A stretch of 64,000 nt of DNA from Rostratula benghalensis (Eukaryota; Chordata; Aves; Charadriiformes; Rostratulidae), in contig VXAI01000246.1 of NCBI GenBank assembly GCA_013399305.1, positions 802,640 through 866,639 of the forward strand, read 5' to 3'. A program made the translations under genes and the position numbers. The notes beneath the pieces were generated by a model. The model was not told where the DNA came from. It saw nothing but the letters and a program-made list of their open reading frames with translations, and did no database searches. This document shows positions 44,501 through 55,544 of the stretch, piece by piece (within the stretch, counting starts at the first letter, position 1; each line of letters opens with the position of its first letter).

Positions 44501-47500
44501 GAATTCATGCAACAAATTCTAAATGTAGATTTTTAGAGATCATGAGACTTCCTATTCTCTTTATCTTCATTCCTTAAACCAAATTCTTCCATACAAGAGA
44601 CTTCAGTGCAGGACACTTTTCAGATCTGCATCTCCCCCGATTGGTTTGTCTTTCATTCAAATAGTTCTTTTACAACAGAGAGGACAAAACAAGTATCCCA
44701 TAAAGACAGGAAGACCTCAAAAACTGAAAAGGAACCATAAAAAGACTGTACTTACCCGCCACATTTTAGTCCCAAAGCCAGTAAAGCCGATTTTAATCTG
44801 TCCAGTCCCAGGGAGGCCAATTCCTGTTCAATTAAAGGCAATCACAATAAGAAAGAAGCTGTTAGACAAATAAAATGGACATACAACCATATTGTGACTC
44901 ATTAGAGACAAAAAAAAAAAAACAACACAAAAACCCAAAATAAGAAACAGCATTCAATGAAGGACTGCCAAGGGTGCACCACTTCTCACTGGAAAATGAG
45001 GAATGTGACAGATTTAACCAGACCTTTCAAGTTACATCCCCCTCATGGGAGAAATTAAGTCCAAGTATAGTTAAAGTTTTATTCTGAGAGCACAGAGCCA
45101 GAGGTGAAGGCACAGCAAGTAAAATTATGAAAAGGATGAAAATAACTAAGCTTCCACCTGCTCAAAACTTCCTGCTATGTGCAGAGCACTGAAAACATAC
45201 CTCCCAAGAGGAAAACGCCGAGAGATCCAGGTGGGCTCCAGCATGAGTGAGCGCACTGCTGGTCTCTTTCTGCCAAGACAAAAACCACAACATCTGTGTG
45301 ACATCCTACAGCACTTCATGCAATGGAACAGTCTGACCTCTAGAACAGCAGTTCATTTCCCAGAGAAAAATTCCCTCACTGGGCTGAGCAACACAACAAC
45401 AGAAAAGACACAAAATTTGTTTCAAACCCGTTACATGGGTTTTCAAATTCAAGTGAGAATTAAACTGCATTTTTGTGATACAAACCACACACCTTGCCAT
45501 CAAGGCTTAACCTCAGGGATGGCTTTACACAAACAATTCCCCACAAAGCTGGCACAAATACAGAAGCATTCACATGGGCCTAACAACTGCTCACCGGCCA
45601 GCCAGGGAAGGTTCCATTCTCCCACTTCTTCTCAAACTCAGTCTGAATCTTCCCAAAAAGCTCATTCTGGTCCAGTAACGGTTTCACTCGATCTGTGTAA
45701 TCCTGTAGGTACTCAAGAAGCATTTCAAGGTACCTGGCAGAGCAATCACAAGCACAGGTAATTCAGTATCAACCTTTAACACGTTTCTCTAACCACATCT
45801 TTGGAAGGTTAATTACCCTCCAGTACTCCACAGGGAATTAATTCATCAAGATCACGACAGTTTTCAACACGGGATTTCTCGATGCAGCAGTTACAAGGAC
45901 AAAGTAAGGTCCTTCCACAGAGCAGGATGTGGCTTTCCCAGGGCTCAGACACACAACTGAGTTGCTATAGCTCAGTAACTCAATTTACATGAGTTGAGTT
46001 TAACTGGTAATGATATTCTTAGCAGCTGCACACTTAGGAAGCCAATTGCTTCTCCTCGACTGTCATAACAGCAGCAGGGAGGCAAAAAGGCTTACCTCTT
46101 ATATTCAGCATTTTTTCTCTCCTTGGGAACATCGAAGAGTTGGTCAAACGTGGATAAGTAGGTGATATAATCCAATTTCTAAGGATGAAAAAGTGTTTGA
46201 GTCAGACTTTAGACATCCACAGCCAACTTAACATCCAGTTTCCAGTTACCAGGCCAGAAGAAAAGCACTAGGTTCATGCCATTATTCCAGACTGCAGAGG
46301 CCTCTGTGCACTAACACACTGCCTTAGGCACTGATCAGTGCTTGGCAGCAGAAAACAGAGGCTTTTTCACAAGGCCATTGTTACATTAACAATACAGGAA
46401 CCTCAACTGAAGAGAACAGAAGCAGAAAGTCAGGGAGCAGCATTCAGAATTCAGATGCTCTCAGGCCCCACGTTCAACAAAGGGACTTCAAAATAGCTAC
46501 TTGGAAATAAATTTATGTAAGGAAAAAACTAATCATCAAATAACCATGAACCAACCAAAGGAAAACCCCTTGGCTTTAAGCACAGAAGTTGCCCAGGCAG
46601 GTGCAGCCACTTACCTCTGATGACTTCAGATTAATGTACTTGAGATAACAATCGTGCAGATCCAAGTATCGTCCGTACCCTTCCTCATCTGTGAACTCCA
46701 CCAGATCTGCAGGAAAGATCATTGAAGATGTTTCACATGAGCTTGATCTTCCCTATTTAAGATTCATATGCTTTAGAACTTGAAAAGGATTAACTGTGGA
46801 CTAATTTATGCCTGAGGAAAACGTCAACATCCTCCATCCCAGAGGAGGCCACAAAGATGCTCAGAGTGCTGGAGCCACTCTGCTGCAAGGACAGGCTGGG
46901 AGCTGGGGGAGTTCAGCCTGGGCAGCTCAGGAGAATTTAATTAGCACAAGAACACTTGTCAGAAGTCATTTAGTAAAAGGGAGGTGGAACACTGAAATGT
47001 CTCAGGTCAAGCAACTCACTAAATAACGCCTCTCAAGCAAGCAGCACCTAAACTGGCCTCGGAAAAACTACAAACTCACTTTGAGCTTCTTCACTGGGGT
47101 TGTCTCTGGCCTTCAACAGCTCCTCAAATTCCACAGACATTGGAACACAGATCTTAAGAACAGACAGAGTTACAAAGAAATTACTACTTCAGGTAACGTT
47201 CCAGAACAATATAAAATCACAACAGGTTGCAAACAATAAAACTGCTAATTGAGAAGGTACCCAAAGCATTTCTCCACCGTTATTTTGCACAGAGAAAAAG
47301 TCTGATTTTAGCCAGCATGAGATGGGCAGGAGCAAACACCAGCTCAGCAGAATGCTCCTGAGTTAACAGGCAGCAGGCAGAGAGCATGGTCAGAGAGAAC
47401 ATCCCACACCTTCTCCTATTCACACTGCTCTCAGAGCACCCTGCCTCTGACCTACTGCCTCACCTTCAGCATTTTATTTTCTCCAGTGAGATTTTAGGAT

Positions 47501-48518
47501 AATTAATAATTGTATATTAAGGTGATTAAACTTGAAAAAAAAAAAAAAGAAAAAAAAATCTTGCTTATTGCAGGGATGAGATCCAACAGAGCAGAAATCA
47601 CCTTATGAAGCAGAAAACTACTTACCTCATTTGGGTGCTTCCGGTGAAATTCCTTAATTTGTTTCAGTCTGTTGTAGAATTCTGCAAATTCATTCGGCCC
47701 TGAAATGGCACTGAGCTCTTCTTTCCGTAAGCTACGAGTTCATGAAAAACAGAACAGCTTACAAGTGGAAGAGAAAACCCTGCAGTCTCCCCTTACAGAC
47801 CTCCAAGGCAACTCTGGGCCTCCCCCCATGACTTAAACCAAGAAAATAACAAAATGCATCGAAAGTGCAACCTGGGTCCTGCTCTGGAGGGCCGAGTCTC
47901 CAACACCTGACTCCTGGTACCAGCATCTCTCCTCATGGATTTACACCTGGCTCTGAGGAGCCCCAGGTTCTTCCCTGCCCTCGCAGCCAGCAGACCCTCT
48001 GTGCCTGCAGACAGGGTCTCTGCGCTCTGGGGTGCACACAAGCAGGGGGCTTGTGCAAGCACTTACCCGTCCTTGTCGTCGTACAGGTCCCTCAGGTTGC
48101 CGCTCACCTCCATGTACCTCTGCAAAACAAGAGCCGGCCGCGGCGGCCGTCACCCGAAGGGACCGGGCCCGCTCCCTCCCGGGCTCCCCGGCAGAGGCCT
48201 AGCCCGCCCCGGGGCTGCCGTCAGGGCCCACCCCGGTCCCACCGCCCGCTCCCGGCCCCGTCGAACTCACGTCCTGCATGGCCCGCGTCCGGTGGTCGGA
48301 GTTGATCTGGTCGCGGAGCTGCGGGGAGAGGAGCAGGGTGAGCGCGGGCCCGGCCCCGGCTACGGCGCCAGCCCCAACCTCGGCCCCGGCCGCTCCCTTT
48401 CCCCCCGCGGCCCCGCACGCACCGTGGACTTCTTGGTGAGCATCTCCTTCACCATCACGTCCATGAGCCGCTCCCGCTCCTCATGGTACCGCCGCTGCTG
48501 CTCCAGGATGGTCTCCAT
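41538..48518 (-). CDS. SF3A3: Splicing factor 3A subunit 3 (SF3a60), 17 coding exons
   Basis: Subunit of the SF3a complex of U2 snRNP, needed for branch-site recognition and pre-spliceosome assembly in the nucleus. Exons: 48423-48518, 48271-48318, 48067-48119, 47626-47731, 47080-47152, 46615-46706, 46096-46178, 45595-45733, 45201-45269, 44756-44823, 44332-44439, 43954-44023, 43193-43357, 42969-43079, 42652-42742, 41960-42015, 41538-41615. All join in phase and give exactly 501 residues, the same as human. Visible parts: [10 protein letters not shown] start, a SAP-like helical segment at about 231-310, an acidic run ([10 protein letters not shown], then Ser/Glu repeats) at about 355-375, and a matrin-type C2H2 zinc finger (CEICGNYTY with two histidines downstream) at about 405-440. 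The end reads DLKRQGLL. Conservation is near complete, as expected for a core spliceosome protein. Stop TAG is at 41538-41540. Confidence 0.98.
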
Positions 48519-48960
48519 CCCGCCCCGCCGCCGGCCGCCTCCGCCGCCCCACAGCCCTTCCGGTCCCGCCCGCGCCCCGCAGGAAGGCTCCGGCCTAACC
48601 CGCGCCCGGCGCGAAGGTTCCGGCGCCAAGGTTCCGGCCCGGGGGCGGAGCGGGGCTGGCCCAGCCCCGGTGCCGGCGGGAGGCGGCTCCGGCCCGGCGT
48701 CGCCTCTGCGGCCGGGATGCGCATCGGGGCGGTCCCCCGGGCAGGGAGCCCCGAGCGGTTCTGCAGCAGCCGCCCTCCCGGGGGCTCCCTCCCCAGCCCC
48801 TCCGGGCCAGCCCGCGGCTCGCCCCGCCGTTCGGTGGCGCGGAGAGCCCCGAGGTGCTCGCCTTTTTTGGATTTGGGATCGGGACCCACCCCGGCCTTTC
48901 TCCAGCCACAGTGCCCTTTCTCCAGCAAAGCGGAGAAGGCGAAGTCCGTGGCGGGGAGAG
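48120..48960 (-). promoter_or_regulatory. SF3A3: CpG-rich SF3A3 promoter
   Basis: A dense CpG block covers exons 1-3 and about 440 bases upstream of the ATG at 48518. It lacks a TATA box and contains repeated TTCCGG words on the plus strand, which resemble ETS sites. A typical housekeeping promoter. No divergent gene on the plus strand is recognised. Confidence 0.75.
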
Positions 48961-49280
48961 AGTTGTGGAGCCACCGCCATGGCTGCAGGCGGCGGCCGCG
49001 GGGCTGTGTCAGAGGCGGGCAGCGGGGGAACGGCGCAGGGGAACGATGAGATCGTGGGCAGACCCACGAACCTGTTGCAAACACGGCCAGCACGGCTGCT
49101 CTGTTCACCACAGGTGGAAAAACACGACTGCACCCCACTCTGAAACAGCCCCCTGGCATCTCCCGGGAACGGCACAGCCTTCGGGCGGGTGGGCGCACGC
49201 TGACATCCTGCTGACGGACAGACGACTGCTCCGGAACGCACTCCTACCCTTCTGTCTGCAAGCACAGAGCGTGCAGGCAG

Positions 49281-50016
49281 CACCCCATCCCGCAGAACAA
49301 CACCCATTCCGCAGCACAACACCCATCCCGCAGCACAACACCCCATCCCGCAGCACAACACCCATCCCGCAGCACAACACACATCCCACAGTACCCATCC
49401 CGCAGCACAACACCCCATCCTGCAGCACAACACCCATCCCACAGCACAACACCCATCCCGCAGCACAACACACATCCCGCAGCACAACACACATCCCGCA
49501 GTACCCATCCCGCAGCACAACACCCATCCTGCAGCACAACACCCATCCCACAGCACAGCACCCATCCTGCAGCACAGCACCCATCCCGCAGCACAACACC
49601 CATCCCGCAGAACAACACCCCATCCCGCAACACAACACCCATCCCACAGCACAACACCCATCCCGCAGCACAACACCCATCCCACAGCACAACACCCGTC
49701 CCTCAGCACAACACCCATCCCGCAGCACAACACACATCCCGCAGTACCCATCCCGCAGCACAACACCCCATCCTGCAGCACAACACCCATCCCGCAGCAC
49801 AACACCCATCCCGCAGCACAACACACATCCTGCAGCACAACGCTCATCCCGCAGCACAACACCCATCCCGCAGCACAACACCCATCCTGCAGCACAACAC
49901 CCATCCCGCAGCACAGCACCCCATCCCGCAGCACAGCACCCATCCTGCAGCACAGCACCCATCCTGCAGCACCCATCCCACAGCACAGCACCCATCCTGC
50001 AGCACAGCACCCCGCA
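49281..50016. repeat. 19-bp minisatellite, about 735 bp
   Basis: Around 38 tandem units close to CCCATCCCGCAGCACAACA. Most are 19 bases; some are shortened to about 14 (CAGTACCCATCCCG) or have an extra C. Blocks containing a short unit recur near 49380, 49490 and 49735, showing higher-order structure. Variation is mainly C/T at one position and A/G in the last part. Because 19 is not a multiple of three and the unit has no stop in several frames, it creates long chance ORFs on both strands. It lies about 760 bases upstream of the SF3A3 ATG. Confidence 0.95.
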
Positions 50017-50929
50017 GTGTCCCCCAGCTGGACACCCACCCACTGCCCGCCCCATCCCCACGCTCATCCTCTCTGCAGCGTTGCTGAGAGCATGCAGCAA
50101 GGGCAGAGAAACCAGGGAGAAGAACTTAGACCATCGTGGCTTTAATTACCCCTATCAAAATCACTGTAAGCATGCTTAAATAAACATCCACCCAGCATGT
50201 CCCCATCTGGAAGGGAAGGCAGCCCGCAGGCAGCACCGTGGCCTTGGGCTGGCTGCCCCTGCCCTTTGGGGGCCCTTTGCTCCCCGGGGGTTGCCCGGGG
50301 GGGCTGGGTGGGCAGCAGGAGTGTCCACAGGGTGCTGAGAGCCAAGGCAGAGGTGGGAAGTGACTGCCTCCACCTTGTCTTCCTGGGGAGACTGTGGAGC
50401 CCCAGGAAGCAGGGGAGGAGGGGTCCTGCAGGCAGGGACCCTTAGCCCAGCCACAGCTGGAATTTGTGGCCCTTGGCTTGTAGAATCTCCTCCTGCAGCT
50501 GGGCTGGGGGTGAGGGCTGAGCGCAGGGCGGGCAAGGCATGCCCAGCCTTGTCACCAACGGGTGCCCCTCGCTCATCACAGTCCCCCCCGCCCCGGGGAA
50601 GAGATCCCAGCCACACGGCCAAGCAGCGTGTCCCCTCCTGGGTACAAGCCCCTGGGGAGGGGGAAAACCCCCCCTCCTGTCCCAGGCAGGGGGTGCCAGG
50701 GGCTGAGAGGCCGCACAGCGTTACGTGGCCATGACTCAGAGTCCAAATGGGAACAGGCCTGAAAGAAATCAAGGTGTAGGGTCTGGTAGGCTGCCCCTGC
50801 TCTGCTCCCACGGGTTGGAGCTGGTGCCTGTGGCACTGGGGAAGTGCAGACGTTGGTTGCCTTGACAGGCTTTCGCAAGATGACTGTGCCTGGGTGTCAC
50901 ACCATCCTGGTGGCAGTCCTCCCCCTCGG

Positions 50930-51240
50930 ATTTTAATTGCCTCCTTCAGATCCGCCCTAAACGGCGAGGAGAGATCACGCCAGTGCTTTGCCCCTACTTT
51001 GCCAAATGCAAAGCTATAATTAAATTTTAACTCACAAATAAATTATTCATCTTTTTTTTTTTTTTTTTTTTTTTTTTTCTACCATGCATGATAAATTACT
51101 TCAAGCCAAAACCAACAACAACAAAAAAATTGAGCTTAATTATGGCAGACAAACACGATCCTGCCCTGGGAACAGCTAATTCACTGAGGAGAGAGTGATA
51201 CTGAAGGTAAGAATATTGTCTTCAATTACTCTCTTGCACT
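50930..51240. promoter_or_regulatory. Candidate conserved non-coding element, AT-rich
   Basis: Sharply AT-rich compared with its GC-rich surroundings, with several TAAT/ATTA homeodomain cores and a near-octamer ATGCAAAG at 51006-51013. It is interrupted by a poly(T) run. It resembles developmental enhancers that cluster around POU-family genes, but this is inference from composition and motifs. Confidence 0.3.
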
Positions 51241-54212
51241 ACAGGCTGCCCCAAAGTACGTCATTTCTTCCTCATGAATGCCTGTCTAAAAATAAAAATG
51301 GAGATAAGATTCTGAACTTAGTGTTCTGTGTTCTTCCATTTCCCCTTGCATGAAACTTCATCCCTGGAAAGGGAAGGAGTTGAAATCTAGCAATGTCCAC
51401 GTGGCCCCTTTATTTCGGGCTGCTGGCATTGGGGAGGGTTGAGGTGGGACAAGACCAGCCCCTACATGTCCTCCCTTCTCCTTGCCCCAGGAATGGCAGC
51501 ACACCAGGAGGAGGTTTGCTCTGGGGAGGTGGTTGCTCCATGAGGTTCTGGTCTGTCCCACAGCAGCCCCTGCAGCCCCTCGGTGCCATGTGCTGCCACG
51601 GCTGCCTTTGTTCCCAGGGGCCATGGGACAGCCCAGGGAGGGACACAGCACAGTTTTCCTGCATGGAAAGGTGGGATGATGGGAGCAAACCTATTTGAGC
51701 TGAGCTACGCTCCTTCTCCATGCCTCCTTCCACACCTCCCCGGGGCACTTCACTCCCCTGGCAGGGTGGGGACAAAGGGACATCACAAAAGAGGTGTGGG
51801 AGTATTCACAGGATGCCTGCAGCGTTCAGCCTGGCTAAACCCCCATCCCTGTGTCCTAATGGTAGAGACAAAGGAGAGCTATTCAACCCTTTAATATCAG
51901 CCCTGGGACCTGCCTGTTACCACCGTGGGGCCAAGCCCAAGCCTCCAGCTTCTCCCAGCAGCAGTGTAGCATCCTGAGCGGTCACCTGGAGGGACGCAAG
52001 AGCAGCCAGGGCCGTGCTACGTCTGGGAGCTCAGACAAGACATTAGGGGCACAGCAACCTGACACTCTGCCTGAACCTTTGTGCAGCCACAGCTGGAAAA
52101 GCAGCAAACCCCAACAGGCAGCCGGGAGCTGGAATTAGCCCTTCCCTCTTGCCCGGCCGCAGGCAGGAGCAGGCAGAGCTGGCTCCCAGCCTCCAGCTCC
52201 CGTCGGCTCTGGGGCACGGGCAGACATCGCTGCTGCCTGGACTGTACCCCGTACACCAGCTCTCCTCTGGGGAAACGCTGGCTGGAAAGAGAACAAACCG
52301 CTGCCAGTGGCAAGCCCGAGCCACAATCAGCCATGTCCGTCCCCTGGGGAGGGAGCACATGGCCAGCACGTGCCCAGCAGGGCCACCGCTGCACGGCCTG
52401 CAGTTACGGCTGGTGCCCTGGGCCATGACACAAGGCTCTGTTCTTGTAGCCATCCCTATCCCTGCCTGAGCCCTGTGGCTGCACCAGCCAGCCCACGGCA
52501 GGACCCTGCTCACACTCTGGTGCTTGCCCAGGCCCCTTTCAGGACACCTCACCTGGGCTGGCAGCAGCTCGGACCTGGCTCTGCCCATCAGATGCAGCCC
52601 CCGGTCCCGTGTGAGCTCCCATCAGGATCAGGCACTGGTGGGCAGTGCTGGGAAGTGCAGCTCAGGCATGTTTGGTTAATGCTGGGGGCTCTTTCTGCAC
52701 CCCCAGTGCCTTTCCCTGCTCCCACCTCCCTCCGCACCCTCCCCCCAGCACAGTTGGCCTGTGCTTAATAATATTTTCATGAGTGTTTTAGATCCGTGCT
52801 CGGGGAGTCTCGGGGGGATGTTTGTGCATGACATCACCCTCCCCCTCCCGTAAATCAGGCACTGGGCCATGCACAGCCATGACCCATTCATGACAGGGAT
52901 AAAATCCAGATGTTCCAGTGCTCCATGCAGCTGGGTCATTTCCTTTTTTGGCTAAAAACGTGAGGCTCTTGAGGCTGACTGAAAGAGGAGCCCGGGGGCC
53001 CTTTGTATAGAAACCTTTTGTGGTTAATCCCTGGAAACAGCGCTGCCTAAACAAGGGTTTGTGGTGCTCCAGCTGGAGGACAGGCTCAGCTGGGAACCTC
53101 CCTGGCTGGAGCTCCTCGCCCGCCCTCTGAGACCGAGCAGCAGCAAAAACCAGAGCCCGGTGCGGGTCCCAGGGCAGGAACAGCAACAAAAAAACCTTAC
53201 TTGGAAAGCCCTGTTTGCTGCCAGAGCAGGAGCCTTTGATGGAGCTGGTGGTGCCCCACACAGAGCCAGTGGTGGTCCCCCAGCTCTGCCCATCCCGCAG
53301 GGTTGTGCCCGTCCCCCGCCGCAGCAGCGCCCGCAGGGGGAAGGGAGCGGGGGAGCCGGGGCCCAGAGGAAGTCGTGGCAGCTGTTAGTAAATGTAAAGG
53401 AATCTGTGGAAACCAGTTTCAGATGTTAGGGGAATAAATGGCTCCCTGGCTGATAGAAGTGAGTAATGAGCATGCACGGCTTCGGGGAAGGCTGCCAGAA
53501 AAGGAGGGAGACCACCGCTGCCCTGCCTGGAGACGACGGCAGCTTCCCCACCAAACCCTCCTGAGAGGCTCCATGTGTGGAGGGAGGGGAGAGCAGGCAC
53601 GGCAGGGAAATGGCAGCAGGGTACAACTCGGTGCTGCATCTGGGCTGATGCTGAGCCCAAGCTGAGAGCCAGCCCGGAGGCATCCGTGGCCAGCACCGGC
53701 AGAATCCCGCAGCCTGCCCGGACAGACAGCAGGCATGGACAGACAGGAGCTCTGGCAGCAGGAACCCGCTGCAGTCCCACAGCAGGAAGGAGCTGCTGTT
53801 CCTCACCATAGCCCTGGGGGCTGGTACAGCTGATGCCAGCGTGTGGTTTGGGGAGGGGGAGGCAGGAGCACTGCAGGGACCCCCCCCATTCCCAGGACAG
53901 GGTTGGGAATGAGGACAGGACTGAGCACGGAGCCGCAGCACCGACCCAGAGAGCGCTCTGCCCTGCGCCTGCTGTTCCAGAAACACATGAGAGCGAGCAT
54001 CACTAAAACAGTTTATTATATAAAGCCGTAGGAAATACAGAGGAGGCTGAGGTTTAGGACATTTCCTCCCGGAGACTGCCCCAAGCTCCTCAGAATAGCA
54101 AACACACAAACTCTGATTTGCCTGCATCAAAGCTTTCAAACAAGGATTCAACAAGGATCTGCATACAGAGTTAATAACACTTCAGCATGCATAACATTTT
54201 CTGTTCCTAAGT

Positions 54213-54377
54213 NNNNNNNNNNNNNNNNNNNNNNNNNNNNNNNNNNNNNNNNNNNNNNNNNNNNNNNNNNNNNNNNNNNNNNNNNNNNNNNNNNNNNNNN
54301 NNNNNNNNNNNNNNNNNNNNNNNNNNNNNNNNNNNNNNNNNNNNNNNNNNNNNNNNNNNNNNNNNNNNNNNNNNNNN
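54213..54377. other. Assembly gap (165 N)
   Basis: A run of N in the FHL3-SF3A3 intergenic stretch, ending in a G homopolymer. Confidence 0.99.
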
Positions 54378-55336
54378 GGGGGGGGAACAAAAAAACCCCC
54401 AACACAAGATGCTTTCAGAAAAGCACGTGGCTGTCTAAGCAGGAAAGCAGGGTCAGCATATGTGCCCCAGCAAGGCAGAAGCAGAAGGGATGTGGAGCCA
54501 AGGCAGCCATCAAGCATCCCACTGCAGAGGGATGAGGGCTGAGGGAGGCCCAGGGCCAGCTCAGCCATTGGGCAAGGAGGGCTCCTGCCCTTGTGCAAGT
54601 CTGGGATGGCTCACAATGTCCTGTTTGGAACAGTTAGGGCCAACGCAGGGACCTGGGAGATGCAAAGCCCCTCCTCAGAGCAGCCCAGGTGCCACCTTTC
54701 CTTCCCGCCTGGGACACAGTGAGGGACCAGTGTGGCTGGGGGAGCCACTGCTCACTTGGGGTGGGACACTTAGCCCGGGCAGGGGCAGGTTGGGGACACC
54801 CCAACTTCCCATGAGCTGGCCTGTACCTGCGAGTGATTTGAGCTCCTCATCCACATCTGGGTGAGAGCACCTCCATGGAGGTGTGCAGAGCAAAGAGTCT
54901 GGCCCACAAACAGTGAGGTGGCTACAGAAATCCGGAGGTTGATCCCATCCGGCAGGACACATGCTCTTCTCCTGACCACACTCCAGTTTTGTGTCCCCAA
55001 ATGTCCCAAGCAGGGCAGAGAGCACCCTTCAGTTGCCACAGGCACAGAAAGGCTGTGCTGCGAAGCCATCTGCTATGCACGGCCAAGCCACATGGACCAG
55101 GAGCTGCTGCCTCACGTCACACAGAGCAAGGGAAGCACGTGAGGAGAAAAATCAGCACCGTCCCAGGAGAGCAAATACATGCTGCCAGCCTGCAGACCCA
55201 GCAGCCCAGGGCTGAAGCTGCTGCTGCTGCCTTTTGCTGGGGCCCTGGGCTCGGCTCACGCCTGGTCAGACAGGAAGCAAAAGGAAAGCGTAAATAATGG
55301 GGGGGGGGGTGTGTGTCTTGAAGCTCCTTTCTCAAC

Positions 55337-55342
55337 TTTATT
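55337..55342 (-). terminator. FHL3: Candidate FHL3 polyadenylation signal
   Basis: AATAAA on the minus strand about 200 bases after the FHL3 stop codon, followed in transcript sense by a GA/C-rich stretch. Cleavage would be near 55.32 kb. Confidence 0.65.
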
Positions 55343-55544
55343 TAGCTTTGACTCCGCACAGAGCCGTAGCATAGCGTACTCTAGCCTTCAGAGAGGGGCG
55401 CAGGAACCCCCTGAACACACCACGGTTCGGGGTCAGCCCCCATCTCCTGTGCCTCGTGCCCTGCCCCTGAGAGGTTGCCGGGGTATCTGGCACAAAGACC
55501 CTGAAGAATAGAGACAGCCCCTGCCCCACGGTGTCCTCGGAGGC

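Larger units (their letters stand above)
50017..55315. other. Intergenic stretch between FHL3 and SF3A3
   Basis: No exon of a known protein is recognised on either strand. It contains an AT-rich, possibly conserved patch at about 50930-51240, a T homopolymer at about 51051-51079, and a gap at 54213-54377. Open frames are GC-driven and show no domain. An unannotated non-coding transcript cannot be excluded. Confidence 0.5.

Noticed and set aside
49281..50016. Possible CRISPR-like array
   Set aside because: Units are contiguous 19-mers without unique spacers, and the context is a vertebrate nuclear genome; it is a minisatellite.
48360..50039. Very long open frame on the minus strand (559 codons) that runs through the minisatellite and in frame into SF3A3 exon 1
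   Set aside because: A 19-base unit without stops cycles through all frames and keeps them open, and the CpG island adds few stops. The SF3A3 N-terminus matches human from [10 protein letters not shown] and the product then has exactly 501 residues, so no extension is needed.
48854..50179. Long open frames on the plus strand and in other minus frames over the minisatellite
   Set aside because: Same repeat artefact; the predicted proteins are periodic His/Thr/Pro or Cys/Gly/Met runs with no domain, start context or splice support.
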